Positions 46,339 to 56,389 are shown, counted from the first letter of the stretch. The stretch: DNA of 64,000 bases from DATATJ01 sp963789075 (GCA_963789075.1 CAWBJQ010000014.1:1054001-1118000); one strand, 5' to 3'. Made by a program: numbers and translations. Notes: generated from the letters alone by a model not told the origin.

Positions 46339-46976
46339 CCCTCACGCTCGCGGTGCTGTACTGGTTCCCGCTCCGGCGTTGGTTCGCCCGGTGGGGCACC
46401 ACTCCCGATGATCTCACGCGCGTGATGGCGGGCGATGGCCTCATCGTCGACCCCACGTATTCAGGCACGATGGCCGTCGTCGTCAACGCGCGGCCGGAGC
46501 ACATTTGGCCCTGGCTAACGCAGATGGGCTATCAACGTGGCGGACTGTACAGCTATGACTGGCTCGACCGCCTCTTCGGCTATCTGGATCGTCCGAGCGC
46601 GACCCGCATTCTTCCAGAGTTTCAGCACCTGGCCGTCGGCGACGAGATTCCCCTTGGGCGGGGCCCAGGGTGGCCCGTGGCGGCCATTGAATCCGGTCGC
46701 GCCCTCGTTCTGGATATGAGGAACATGGGCGACATCGATTGGGTGTGGCAGTTTGGCCTGTACACCGTCGACGAGAGACGAACACGACTGGTGTCGCGCA
46801 GCCGGGTGCACGCACGGACCGTCCGGGCCAGGATGTTGACGTGGGCGATCGAACCCGCGGGATTTGTCATGACGCGGCGGATGCTGCTGGGTTTGAAGCA
46901 GCGCGCCGAAACGCTAAGCGCACAAGCATCGACACGTGCTGGCGATACTCACGGTCATCGTGGGGCGGCCGCATGA
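46317..46976 (+). CDS. SRPBCC-family protein with N-terminal membrane helix
   Basis: 219 residues, start MLSTVLVTLTLAVLYWFPLR with AGGAGGG ten bases upstream. A membrane anchor is followed by a lipid- or polyketide-binding-like domain (AVVVNARPEHIWPWLTQMGY, RGGLYSYDWLDRLFGY, LVSRSRVHARTVRARMLTW). The YSYDWLDRLFGY pattern is common in uncharacterised SRPBCC proteins. No catalytic role assigned. Confidence 0.75.
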   Translation: MLSTVLVTLTLAVLYWFPLRRWFARWGTTPDDLTRVMAGDGLIVDPTYSGTMAVVVNARPEHIWPWLTQMGYQRGGLYSYDWLDRLFGYLDRPSATRILPEFQHLAVGDEIPLGRGPGWPVAAIESGRALVLDMRNMGDIDWVWQFGLYTVDERRTRLVSRSRVHARTVRARMLTWAIEPAGFVMTRRMLLGLKQRAETLSAQASTRAGDTHGHRGAAA

Positions 46977-47019
46977 GATCGCGCTCCTCAATGGTCGATC
47001 GAGCACGCTTCAGCGGAGG

Positions 47020-47040
47020 GCCGGGGCGCCCAGCCCCGGC
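47020..47040. terminator. Stable GC hairpin between convergent genes
   Basis: GCCGGGGC-GCCCA-GCCCCGGC, eight perfect pairs, lies 43 bases after the SRPBCC gene and 90 bases after the minus-strand DUF302 gene. No T-run. Confidence 0.5.
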
Positions 47041-47130
47041 TGCCGAGGGCGCTCACGACAAGTGTCAGGCCGCCGCGCGGTGAGGCGAGCGCGATCTCGA
47101 TAAGAGCGACACGCTTGATAGTCGCGCCAA

Positions 47131-47562
47131 TCAGGCGGCCGCGCGGCTTCGAACGTGCCTCACCCGATCCAGCACGCGACCGACGCGGTCGCTCTCGCGA
47201 TCCGCGATGTCGGCCAGCTGCGGTTCGCTGTGCCGCCAAGCCGGATTTTCCGCCAGCGTGGCGAACGGCGCCTTCGTGATCACGCCGGTCTCGCCATCCG
47301 CCAGCTCGTACACCGCAAATCGCGTCGGCAGCATCGGCGCCGCCTCGAGCGTCTGCTGCAGCGCCTGCAGCGCCAGATCAGGAGACCATGCCTCGACGAT
47401 CGCGAAGCGCCGGAAATCGTGGCCGGCATACCGCGCAAAATGTTCGCGGACGTCGAACACGGTGATGACGCGCATCCCTTCGTCGTCGATCGCGCGGCGG
47501 ATGGCGGTGACGGCCGTGGCGAAATCGGCGTCGACGACCATGCGCAGACCATATTCACTCAT
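47131..47562 (-). CDS. DUF302 family protein
   Basis: 143 residues; contains TAIRRAIDDEGMRVITVFDV then REHFARYAGHDFRRFAIVEA, the DUF302 pattern, which is a small alpha/beta fold often linked with redox stress or metal genes. AGGAGGACAT precedes the ATG at ideal spacing. It lies 13 bases after a small membrane protein on the same strand. Confidence 0.85.
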   Translation of the reverse strand: MSEYGLRMVVDADFATAVTAIRRAIDDEGMRVITVFDVREHFARYAGHDFRRFAIVEAWSPDLALQALQQTLEAAPMLPTRFAVYELADGETGVITKAPFATLAENPAWRHSEPQLADIADRESDRVGRVLDRVRHVRSRAAA

Positions 47563-47575
47563 ATGTCCTCCTCGC

Positions 47576-47755
47576 TCAGCGCGTCAGGGCGCTGAAGGCT
47601 GCGCCGAGGTAGTACGGCCACAACAGGATGCCGCCCACGGCCTTGACGAATGCGAGCCGCAGAAAACCAATCGTGAACAGCCACCAACAGAATGTGCTGA
47701 ATCGAAGGCATAGGACGATGTGTGAGTCAGCATCAACCGTACCGGCCTCTTCCAA
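47576..47755 (-). CDS. Small single-pass membrane protein
   Basis: 59 residues from a TTG at 47755. The hydrophobic part is FCWWLFTIGFLRLAFVKAVG followed by GILLWPYYLGAAFSALTR, with the aromatic WPYYLG motif that occurs in other small Acidobacteriota membrane proteins I recall. The start codon is uncertain; no better Met is in frame. It precedes DUF302 in an apparent operon. Confidence 0.5.
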   Translation of the reverse strand: MEEAGTVDADSHIVLCLRFSTFCWWLFTIGFLRLAFVKAVGGILLWPYYLGAAFSALTR

Positions 47756-47790
47756 ACCGCTGACCGCGGCCGCCGACGCCAGTCCGTATT

Positions 47791-47810
47791 TCCAGCTGGG
47801 GAAAAGTGCG
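47791..47810. promoter_or_regulatory. TGGGGA motif, candidate activator site
   Basis: TCCAGCTGGGGAAAAGTGCG lies about 85-100 bases upstream of the sigma54-like site at 47894. Confidence 0.35.
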
Positions 47811-47893
47811 CGGCCACGGGAAGTATTCCGATGCCGGCGGATCGAGCTCGAGCTCGATGGCCAAATCGAGGGCGTGCAGGGACGGGCTGAGTC

Positions 47894-47909
47894 CGGCCGA
47901 GCGTTTGCA
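47894..47909 (+). promoter_or_regulatory. Sigma54-like promoter for exported protein
   Basis: CGGCCG-AGCGT-TTGCA has exact GG-N10-GC spacing and a perfect -12 element, but two mismatches at -24. Confidence 0.45.
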
Positions 47910-47934
47910 CACGGACCTTGAAGGAGAGCAGCTG

Positions 47935-48489
47935 ATGTCCGTAAAGCTCACGCGGTGCGCGCTTGGTGCGTTCTGCAGCGTCGTCATCAGCGGCGCGATT
48001 GCGTCCGCGCAGACCCCGCCGCCCATCGAAGGCACGACCGGCACGATCGCCACGGAAGGCTCGATGAAGGCGTTCTACCGCGGCGCCAAGACGATTATCG
48101 TCACGACCGTCGACGGGGTTGAGCACGTCTACGAATTCACGAAAGATCTGATCGTCCACGGCGGCAAGCACCCCGGCCCAGACGCGCTCGCGGATCTGCG
48201 CGAAGGGACGACTGTGGTCGTGCACTATACGTTGACGGCCGGCGAAGCGGCTGCGCGTGAAATCGACGTCGTCGGCGACCGCGTGAAAGTGACCGAGGGC
48301 GCGGTCGCGAAGCTCGATCGCGCCCATCATCGGCTCACCGTGCGCTACGACAACGGCACGACCGAGACGTTCCAGCTGAGCGAGCGCGCGAGCGATGAAG
48401 CGGCCAGCGACGTCGCCGGCAGGGTGCAAATCTACTACGTCGACGAGCGTGGCACGAAGGTCGCGCACTTCTTCAAACGCGTGTCGTGA
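47935..48489 (+). CDS. Exported hypothetical protein with two OB-like repeats
   Basis: 184 residues, start MSVKLTRCALGAFCSVVISG with AAGGAGAG upstream. A signal peptide (cleavage about AIASAQ) is followed by two similar segments, KTIIVTTVDGVEHVYEFTKD and HRLTVRYDNGTTETFQLSER, each followed by VVVHY or QIYYVDE strands, suggesting duplicated small beta-barrels as in DUF5666-like proteins. Function unknown; it has a sigma54-like promoter. Confidence 0.65.
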   Translation: MSVKLTRCALGAFCSVVISGAIASAQTPPPIEGTTGTIATEGSMKAFYRGAKTIIVTTVDGVEHVYEFTKDLIVHGGKHPGPDALADLREGTTVVVHYTLTAGEAAAREIDVVGDRVKVTEGAVAKLDRAHHRLTVRYDNGTTETFQLSERASDEAASDVAGRVQIYYVDERGTKVAHFFKRVS

Positions 48490-48520
48490 CGATACCCGGC
48501 GTGCGATCGTGAGCCGGCCC

Positions 48521-48679
48521 GACGATGGACTGACGAGTGCGGAGGCGACCGAGCGCGCCGGTCCCATGATTGAGGTCTTTGCCGATATTCGCGAAGGCGA
48601 CCTCGTCGCCCTCCGTGGCACGCATCAGATCCGGCCGGCGACTGAGGTGGGCGTCAAGCAGTCCAACCCAACGACATGA
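48521..48679 (+). pseudogene. RND efflux adaptor C-terminal fragment
   Basis: Encodes MIEVFADIREGDLVALRGTH followed by QIRPATEVGVKQ and a stop. This is the end of the membrane-proximal domain of RND periplasmic adaptor proteins (usual form GLKEGDxVVLxGTDQLRPGTxV). No upstream part of the adaptor is present. Confidence 0.5.
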
Positions 48680-48686
48680 GTCCGCC

Positions 48687-48702
48687 TGGCACGGCCGGTG
48701 CT
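48687..48702 (+). promoter_or_regulatory. Sigma54 promoter for VIT1/CCC1-type transporter
   Basis: TGGCAC-GGCCG-GTGCT has a perfect -24 element, exact GG-N10-GC spacing and one mismatch at -12; it lies about 67 bases before the ATG at 48769. Confidence 0.6.
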
Positions 48703-48768
48703 CCTGGGATTTCTTCTCAGCGGGCTTTGCGGTCTCTGCGTTGATGTGATTTGTTCACACGAGCGACG

Positions 48769-49455
48769 ATGGCGGAATTGCATCGAACTGGGCGCGCAGG
48801 GTGGCTGCGCGCCGCCGTGCTCGGGTCAGACGACGCGATTGTCTCGACCTCGAGCCTCATGATTGGCGTCGCGGCGTCCCACCCGCCGGCGGGCGCAATC
48901 CTGGTCGCCGGGGTGGCTGGCCTGGTCGCTGGGGCGATGTCGATGGCCGTGGGTGAATACGTTTCCGTCAGCTCGCAGCGTGACGCCGAGCAGGCCGACG
49001 TCGCCCGGGAGACGCGGGAGCTCGCCGATCAGCCGCGAGCCGAGCTGCAGGAGTTGGCCCTGATCTACATGAAGCGGGGCGTCGACAAGGTGCTCGCGAT
49101 GAAGGTCGCCGAGCAGCTGAGCGCGCACGATCGACTGGGCGCGCATCTCCGGGACGAGCTCGGCATCGACCGGGCGATGCTTGCGCGACCGATGCAAGCC
49201 GCGTGGATATCTGCGGCGAGCTTCGCGACCTTTGCCCTTATCCCTATCGTCGCGCTGTTTGCCGCGCCGTCTGGTTGGGAGATTGCCGCGATTGCCGTGT
49301 GCTCTCTCGTCAGCCTCGCGGCGCTCGGTGCGCTTGGAGGACATCTGGGCGGCGCGCCGGTCGCCCGCGCCGCACTGCGCGTGACGGTCGGCGGTGGCCT
49401 GGCGATGGTAGTGACCGCCGTCATTGGCCGGATCTTCGGCGTCGCCGCAGGTTGA
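48769..49455 (+). CDS. VIT1/CCC1 family Fe2+/Mn2+ transporter
   Basis: 228 residues with five membrane helices. The N-terminal motif GSDDAIVSTSSLMIGVAAS and SMAVGEYVSVSSQRDAEQAD are signatures of the family. The cytoplasmic helical region with acidic residues (DQPRAELQELALIYMKRGVD) forms the metal-binding domain between helices 2 and 3. It exports or sequesters Fe2+/Mn2+ by proton antiport. I use the ATG at 48769; a TTG at 48751 would add six residues. Confidence 0.9.
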   Translation: MAELHRTGRAGWLRAAVLGSDDAIVSTSSLMIGVAASHPPAGAILVAGVAGLVAGAMSMAVGEYVSVSSQRDAEQADVARETRELADQPRAELQELALIYMKRGVDKVLAMKVAEQLSAHDRLGAHLRDELGIDRAMLARPMQAAWISAASFATFALIPIVALFAAPSGWEIAAIAVCSLVSLAALGALGGHLGGAPVARAALRVTVGGGLAMVVTAVIGRIFGVAAG

Positions 49456-49462
49456 AATCTCT

Positions 49463-49816
49463 TCATCCGTTCCCAAGTCCGGGCGCCTCGCTCACGCTCC
49501 GCTTTACGACCTCCATCCACACGAGGGCACCGATGCCCCCGACCACGACGGCATCGTCGGCCGACGCTGTTCGATGGCGTCGAGTACGAGACGATCGAGT
49601 GGAAACGAGGATCGAGGGATGCATTTCGTGGACACGGCCCGTGTCCGCTTGGGTGATCTGCTCCTCGAACAGCGAGTGCAGCACGATGGCAGCGCAGCCC
49701 GCATCCTCGAGGCGCCTCACCGTGTCGAGGTGATCCGTCAGCGGCGATACACCGACCGTGAACGGATTCGTGAGCGGCAGGCCCGGATACGTTGTGGTGA
49801 CGTCGGTGGTGGTCAT
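49463..49816 (-). pseudogene. Dihydroorotate dehydrogenase-like N-terminal fragment
   Basis: Starts MTTTDVTTTYPGLPLTNPFT and continues VGVSPLTDHLDTVRRLEDAG then AAIVLHSLFEEQI, the opening of the DHOD-like FMN barrel family. After about 75 residues similarity stops, and the frame ends 40 residues later. All catalytic and most FMN-binding parts are absent. Confidence 0.7.
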
Positions 49817-50089
49817 GCCTGAGCGGCGGTGCAAGTGCAGAGTCACGCAGCGGCGGACAGATTGCGTCGGGAAGCCGGGAGCCGTGCTGGGCGAAGCGAG
49901 GGAGGGCTGAGAAGTTCTTCGCGCCCATACGAAATAATCCGCACCAATCGATGACGTTAGACACGCTGCCGCGCAGGCGTTCGACGTGCCGGCAGCTTGC
50001 ATGGTCTCATGCGACGAGGATCGCCTGGGAAGGGCAAGCCGATTGCAACTGAGACGTTGTGGGATTGTCGCACGCCATCATGAGACTTT

Positions 50090-51603
50090 ATGCGATGCAT
50101 CTTCGGTACGGCTCGGTTGATCCAATTCGGTGTGTGCGCGATGGGTCTGTGGTCGGCGGCAATCGCGCTATCGGCACGAACGACAGCGTCGCTCGAGCCC
50201 GCGGGCTGGGATTCGGGCCTGACGCTCGTCGAGGCGAGGGACAAGAATCCCGATCCGAAGATCGTCGAGGTCGATCTGACGGCTCGTGTTGCCGACGTCG
50301 CAGTCGCGCCGGGTAAAGTCGTCCATGCGTGGACGTATGACGGCGGCCTGCCGGGCCCGCTGATCCGTGCACGTGTCGGCGACCGGATCATCGTGCACTT
50401 CAAGAACGATCTGCCAGAGTCGACGACAATCCATTGGCACGGCATGCGGATCCCGATCGAGATGGATGGCGTGCCCGAGATCTCGCAGCCGCCCGTGCAG
50501 CCCGGCGAGGCATTTACGTACGACTTCGTCGCCCGCGACGCTGGACTGTTCTGGTATCACCCGCACGTCATGTCAGCCGCACAGGTCGGCTTCGGTCTGT
50601 ACGGGGCCCTACTCATCGAGGATCCCGACGACGGCGTTGGGATCGCCGACCAGTTGACCCTCGTCTTGAGCGACATCGGCTTCGACGAGCACGGCGTGCT
50701 CGATTCAGCCGACACGGGGGGACCTGCAGGCACGGTGTTCGGTCGGGAGGGCGCCTGCATTCTCGCGAACGGCAAGCTCATGCCGACCTTGCGTGTGCGA
50801 TCGGGCGCACCGCAGCGTTGGCGGATCGTCAACGCCGCGAAGAGCCGGTACTTCTTGCTCGATCTGGACGGCCAGCCGTTTTACGTGATCGGCGGCGATG
50901 GCGGGCTGCAGGAGTCTCCGCAGACCGTCCGCACATTGCTCATCACGCCGGGTGAGCGAGCCGATGTGATCGTCAGGCCGACGCGCGGCAACGCCGACAC
51001 GATTCCGCTGCGCGCGCGCCTTTACGATCGCGGGTACGGCAGCATTCGAGTACCGGACCGCCGAAAACGTCCTCGCGGTGGCGTTCACCGACGATCCAAC
51101 CTTGCCGCCGTCACCACTGCCGGACGTCCATCGTCACTTCGATCCGCCAACGCTCGAGGGCGCAACGAGGGTCGACATCGTCCTGACGCTCCCGTCAGCG
51201 GGTCCCGATGGGAAGTCGGAGTTCCAGGTGAACGGGGTGCCGTTCTGGCGGGCGAGGCCGTATCGGGCGACTGTCGGCGAGACGGCAGATCTGGATCGTG
51301 AAGAACGACAGCAAATACGCACACCCGTTCCATCTCCACGGCTTTTTCATGCTGCCGCTCGACGAGGGCCTCCAGCCGATTCGGCCGATGGCGTGGAAGG
51401 ACACCATCAACGTCCCAGTCGACGGCACGATCCGATTTCTCGTCGACTTCAACGAGCGTCCCGGCATGTGGATGTTCCACTGCCATATCCTCGATCACGC
51501 TGACGGCGGTCTGATGGGGCACGTCCACGTCGAAGCGGCACCGCCGACCGACCTCGAGCATCATAAGCGTCCACAAGGCCGTGGTGAACGTCCGGAACGC
51601 TGA
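50090..51603 (+). pseudogene. Multicopper oxidase (two frameshifts)
   Basis: About 503 residues if frames are joined. Signal segment (FGVCAMGLWSAAIALSA), then cupredoxin domains with all four copper motifs: TIHWHGMRIP, LFWYHPHVMSA, HPFHLHGFFML and MWMFHCHILDHADGGLMG (T1 Cys-His). The frame shifts near 51045 (GYGSI to EYRTAENVLA) and 51285 (TVGET to QIWIVKN), each explained by one extra base. With all ligands conserved it is either recently broken or a sequencing artefact. Possible roles: Cu(I), Fe(II) or Mn(II) oxidation outside the cytoplasm, interesting beside the VIT1-type transporter. Confidence 0.83.
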
Positions 51604-51911
51604 CCTCGAGTTCGCGAATGACGAAATACAGGCCTGACCTGAGTCCTCAACGAGGACGTGCAATGGTGCGGCGGGATCTCAAGGCGCGAGATTCAGGGCC
51701 GCACTCACCGCTGCGGCCATCGCGGCGAGAACCGCGGTTACAACGCGCCCGAACGCGCGTGTGCCGCTCACGAGCGGCAAGGCCAAGCTTCAACACGCCC
51801 GCCCGCCGCCAGCATTGCGAGGCGAACGTGAACGTCACGTTGGTGGACGAAATCACAACTGGCGCCTATCGCACGGGCTGCTGAGCTCTTGTGCGGCGCC
51901 CTGAATGACCG
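51604..51911. other. Intergenic, no gene seen
   Basis: The plus-strand frame at 51618-51884 and a minus-strand frame at 51647-51856 lack motifs and start signals. Confidence 0.4.
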
Positions 51912-51948
51912 CGCGGATTTCCCCCCAGCCGCTAACATTTCCCCACGG
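51912..51948. promoter_or_regulatory. Two TCCCCA-type motifs, candidate activator sites
   Basis: GCGGATTTCCCCCCAG (about 51913-51928) and GCTAACATTTCCCCACGG (about 51931-51948) lie about 70-105 bases before the sigma54 promoter at 52017. Confidence 0.45.
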
Positions 51949-52016
51949 GCAGGCGACCAGCCGCTTTCTCAGATCGCAAATCCCAAAGAATTCGCCGGAG
52001 CTCCGGCACTCGATTG

Positions 52017-52032
52017 AGGCACGCCGATTGCC
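52017..52032 (+). promoter_or_regulatory. Sigma54 promoter for HAF-repeat protein
   Basis: AGGCAC-GCCGA-TTGCC matches all core positions except the first T, with exact GG-N10-GC spacing; it leaves a leader of about 125 bases before the ATG at 52167. Confidence 0.65.
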
Positions 52033-52166
52033 TTACCCGGGGCGTTGGGAGCGAACACTGGGCACCTTACTGCCATGTGCGTCGGCCTGAACCCGTTTCG
52101 CTACGAATGCACAGTAACAGTTGGCGCCGAGGAGAACCAACGAGGCATTTTCAGGAAAGGACCATC

Positions 52167-53114
52167 ATGACGCGATCACTCGTGGTCGGTGTCGTTCTCG
52201 CGGCGGCGACATCTGTTCTGATCAGCGCGGCGCCGCGCCCGGCGGTCCTCATCGCCAATCTGGGATTCCACGCGGACATCGCCACCACCAACAACCGCGG
52301 CGACATCGCGGCCAACACGGTCCTCTGGACCCGCGGCGAGATCACCAATCTCGGGTCGCTTCTCCCAGACGGAGGCTTTGTCGCGGCGTTTGGGATCAAC
52401 GCACGGCGCCAGATCGTCGGCTGGGCTGACGCCGCCCAGGGCCTTCGCGCGTTCCTCTGGGAGGACGGCGTGATGACGGATCTCGGAACCCTCGGCGGGT
52501 ACGAGAGCACGGCGTTCGACATCAACAATCGCGGCCAGGTCGCCGGGTTGAGCCGCGGGTCGGACGACCAGGTCCACGCCTTCCTCTGGGAGAAGGGCGT
52601 GATGAACGACCTCGGCCCGGCGAACTTTGTCAACGCGATCAACAACCGCGGCGAGGTCGTCGGCACGAGCCAGGCGCCCACGGGCGATCTGGAAGCATGC
52701 ATCTGGACGAACGGGACGGTGATTCATCTCGGCACGATTCCAGGGGGTGACGTCAGCGTCGCGAACGACATCAACGAACGGGGGCAAATAGTCGGTCAGT
52801 ACGGGTTCGGTACCGGAACACGCCCGTTCTTCTGGGACGGCGGTCCGATGATTGACCTCGGAACGCTTCCGGGCGGCAACTTCGCCGTCGCCTACAAGAT
52901 GAACAATCGCGGCCAGGTGGTCGGATGGGGGAACAGCGGCGGCGAAGGCGTGCACGGCGTGCTCTGGCAGGGCGGCGCGGCGATCGATCTCGGAACGCTG
53001 CCGGGCGGCTCCTACAGTTTCGCCACGGACATCAACGAACGCGGCGACATCGTCGGCAGCGCTGACGATCCCACGACGCATGAGTCGGTCGCTGTTCGGT
53101 GGCGGGTGCGCTAA
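52167..53114 (+). CDS. Exported HAF-repeat protein
   Basis: 315 residues, AGGAAAGG before the ATG. The signal peptide (SLVVGVVLAAATSVLISAAP) is followed by at least five HAF repeats, each of the form DLGTLPGG.(9-12).INxRGQVVG.(8-12).HAFLW, such as MTDLGTLGGYESTAFDINNR and IDLGTLPGGNFAVAYKMNNR. The repeats probably form a beta-propeller or solenoid on the cell surface. Function unknown; a good sigma54 promoter and two TCCCCA motifs precede it. Confidence 0.83.
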   Translation: MTRSLVVGVVLAAATSVLISAAPRPAVLIANLGFHADIATTNNRGDIAANTVLWTRGEITNLGSLLPDGGFVAAFGINARRQIVGWADAAQGLRAFLWEDGVMTDLGTLGGYESTAFDINNRGQVAGLSRGSDDQVHAFLWEKGVMNDLGPANFVNAINNRGEVVGTSQAPTGDLEACIWTNGTVIHLGTIPGGDVSVANDINERGQIVGQYGFGTGTRPFFWDGGPMIDLGTLPGGNFAVAYKMNNRGQVVGWGNSGGEGVHGVLWQGGAAIDLGTLPGGSYSFATDINERGDIVGSADDPTTHESVAVRWRVR

Positions 53115-53213
53115 GCCGATCACGTCAAGCGCGGCGGGTGTAGAACCGGCACACGCCCGCGGAGTGCAACTAACTCGCGACCGGAATTCGACCACTGATC
53201 GGGTAACCGCAGT

Positions 53214-55612
53214 GTGTCGTCGATTGCGCTGGGGCGACCGGTCACCATATTCGTGGCTCGCGCCGTGACCTATGCCGCGTCCGATTCGCAAGAGTCCGGA
53301 GCAATTCTTGCGACTCCACAGAACCGGAAGCGAATTGCCGGCGAATCCACGCAATCGCACGACGAAACGGTGATCGAATCAACAAAAACGGTCCATCCGG
53401 TGCAACCAGCCTGGGGCGGCATCGTGTTGCTGTTTGCGACGACGCTGTTCCTCAGCTCACTGTTGATGTTCGCTCTCGAGCCGATCGTGGCCAAGACGGT
53501 GCTGCCGATCCTCGGCGGCACGCCGATGGTCTGGAACACTTGCGTGCTCTTCTTCCAGATTCTGCTGCTGGGCGGCTACGCGTACGCGCACGGCGTCACG
53601 ACTTGGCTCGGAGCGCGGCGCTCGAGGGCGGCCTACGGCGTCCTGCTGCTGCTGCCGTTCCTGACGTTGCCGTTCGCCATCGGTCCGGATGCGCGGCCGC
53701 CCGACGGCAACCCGATCGGCTGGCTGCTTCTCGTTCTCGCAAAATCGATTGGGCTGCCGTTTTTCGCGCTGGCGGCCACTGCGCCGATCCTCCAGAGGTG
53801 GTTCGCCAATACCGATCATCCATCTGCGAAAGACCCCTATTTCCTGTATGCCGCTAGCAACCTCGGAAGCCTGCTGGCCCTGATGATCTATCCCGTCATT
53901 ATCGAGCCGACGCTCCGGCTGCAGGTGCAGAATCACGTGTGGGAGATTGTCTACGCCGTGTTCGTGCTCGCGGCGTGCTGCGCGGTCGCCGCGGGCTGGC
54001 GGCGGAAGGCTCCAGCGGCCGGTGTGCCGACGCGGTCGGTCGAGCACGGCGACGCGACGCCGGCCATCGTCCCCGACATGGGAGCGCCGCGCCGTCATGG
54101 GTTGCGCTCGCCTTCATTCCGTCGAGTCTGATGCTCGCGGTGACCACGTACTTTTCGACCGACATCGCGCCCGTACCGCTCTTCTGGATCGCGCCGCTGG
54201 CGCTCTATCTTCTGACGTTCATCGTCGCGTTCAGCGCACGGGCGGCCTCGTTTGGCATCGATCGCCGATCGGTTCCTGCCGATCCTGATGCTGCCGCTCA
54301 TCGTGCTGATGATCGCAGGGGCCGGCATCCCGCTGTGGATGGCGGTTCCGCTGCACCTTGCGGTGTTCACCAGCGCCGCCCTCGTCTGCCACGGACGGCT
54401 CGCCGCGGATCGACCCGCGCCGATCCATCTGACCGAGTTCTACTTCTGGCTAGCATTTGGCGGCATGCTCGGCGGCGTGTTCAATACCCTGGCAGCGCCG
54501 GTCCTGTTCAACCGCGTGATCGAGTACCCGCTCGTGCTCGTGCTCGCGCTGGCGGCCCGGCGCAGCCATCGCCTGGCGGCCGGATCGTCCTGGTCGCTGA
54601 ACGACTTCGCGCGTGCCGATCGGCGTCGGCGCGCTCAGCGCCGGCTTCATCGTCTGGTTGCACCCGGGGCCCGACAGCGCCCGATTGTTCGTCTCGGGCC
54701 TGGGCCTGCCCGCCATCCTCGCGTTCACGCAGAAACGCGCACCAATGCGATTTGCCGCAAGCATCGCGGCGATGCTCGTCGGGGGTGTGCTCGCAGCGGC
54801 TGCGCAAGGGCAGGCGCTCTACGTCAGCCGCACGTTCTTCGGCGTCTATCGCGTCACGACGGACCCGACGAATCAATATCACACGCTGTACCACGGGACG
54901 ACCCTGCACGGCATGCAGGCGGTCGATCCGGCGAAACAGGGTGAGCCGACTGACCTACTTCTCTCGGCCGGGCCCGGTCGGTCAGCTATTCGCCGGGCTG
55001 CCGAATGTGGCGGCACGACGCGAGATCGCGGTCGTGGGGCTTGGCGTCGGAACGCTCGCCAGTTATCGGACGCCCGGACAGCAGTGGACGTTTTACGAGA
55101 TCGATCCCGAGGTCGAGCGGATTGCCCGCACCGACGCGTATTTCACCTATCTCCGATCGTGCGGCGATGGCTGCCGTGTCGTGCTGGGCGACGCGCGGTT
55201 GTCGCTGGCACGTGCGCCGCAGAACGGGTACGGGTTGCTCGTTCTGGATGCGTTCAGCTCCGACGCCGTCCCGGTCCACCTGTTGACGTCCGAAGCGCTG
55301 GGGCTGTATCTGAGCCGGCTCGCACCCGGAGGCGCGCTGGTGTTTCACGTCACGAACCGGCATCTGATCCTCGCGCCGATGCTCGCACGCCTCGCACTCA
55401 ACCACGGACTCGCCGTGCGGTGGCAGCGGCACACGGCGACCCAGCCCGGGCAGTTCTCATCCGAGTGGGTGGTGATGACCAGAAACACCGCCGATCTCGG
55501 ATCGCTTGCGAGCGATCCGCGCTGGAGCACACCGGCCATTACGCAGTCGACGCCGTTGTGGACGGATGATTTTTCGAACATTCTCAGCGTCTTGAGCCTG
55601 AATCTGCGGTAG
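53214..55612 (+). pseudogene. Membrane-fused spermidine-synthase-like protein (four frameshifts)
   Basis: Joined across frames, about 750-800 residues. N-terminal multi-helix domain (GGIVLLFATTLFLSSLLMFA, MVWNTCVLFFQILLLGGYAY; then FIPSSLMLAVTTYFSTDIAP), then a spermidine-synthase-type methyltransferase fold (IAVVGLGVGTLASYRTPGQQ, FYEIDPEVERIARTDAYFTY, GYGLLVLDAFSSDAVPVHLL). Frames shift near 54095, 54255, 54605 and 54945. The start may be ATG 53214 or GTG 53370 just before the membrane domain. Members of this family are not proven to make spermidine. Confidence 0.8.
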
Positions 55613-56389
55613 GAGTCGGCATACGCGCCGTTCTGTTAGACCATCACCAAACTCGATCGACGCCAATTCTTGGTTTAGAGGTCGTAGTCGAGCCGGCGCG
55701 GGTCACGCGTCAGCAACGTGGTTGAACGGCTGCTCGCTTCCACCGCTGCGATGTCAGTTGCCGTAGTGAGCTGATCGGGTAACCGTGTCGCGGGATGCCA
55801 CCGATGACACCGGCTCGACTCCTGGGCCTGGCGCTATCGGGAGCGCCCCTACGAACTCAGGACCGCAACGCGAAAGACGATCGCGTCGACGCACGATGGC
55901 GCGCCGAGAATAGTCGAACCCATGCGCAAGATCGCGAAATCGTTCGCCGGCACTCCGGGATGCGTGGTCTACGGCATTTCGTAGGCCCCACGGCATAGTG
56001 GTTCCTCTTCGCGACTGCGATTGCGACGGCTGAGGACTTAAGACGTTATTACCCAAGGTCTTCAGGCCGCCGGTGATTGCCCACGTCGACGGCACTGTAT
56101 CTGCAGCAGACCGTCCGAAACTGAGCACGCGAGCGACATGCTGACGGATCGGTTTGGGCCTGGCCGCGACGGTGCTTTTCCCCAAGCTGCCCTCGGTCGA
56201 GGATCAGTTCGGCCAGGACAACAACAGTTGTGCGGGGTCAGCAGGAGCCGCCTCGGTGTGCGCTTGACGATGCCGGTGACAGCGTGCGCGCGCAGCGGGC
56301 GATTGCCGCAATTTCAAACGCGCTCGCGGGAAATCCTTACGCGCGACAGCAGCCATAGTGCTCGTGGACACGCAGATGGGAGACCAGAA
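55613..56389. other. 777 bases without a supported gene
   Basis: Frames on both strands (for example 55754-56185 minus) show no motifs. A short plus-strand frame at about 55920 (MRKIAKSFAGTPGCVVYGIS) has no ribosome-binding site. CGCGGGAAATCC near 56324 weakly resembles the TCCCCA motif. Confidence 0.4.

Noticed and set aside
47584..48621. 345-codon minus-strand frame over the exported-protein gene
   Set aside because: No motif, and it covers a plus-strand gene with signal peptide and good ribosome-binding site; only the separate short frame at 47576-47755 is supported.
51618..51884. 88-codon plus-strand frame after the multicopper oxidase
   Set aside because: Arg/Pro-rich composition without start signals or known family.
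53196..55785. CTGATCGGGTAACCG repeated on both sides of the spermidine-synthase-like gene
   Set aside because: A 15-base match pair is expected by chance in 64 kb, and no further flank identity is visible.
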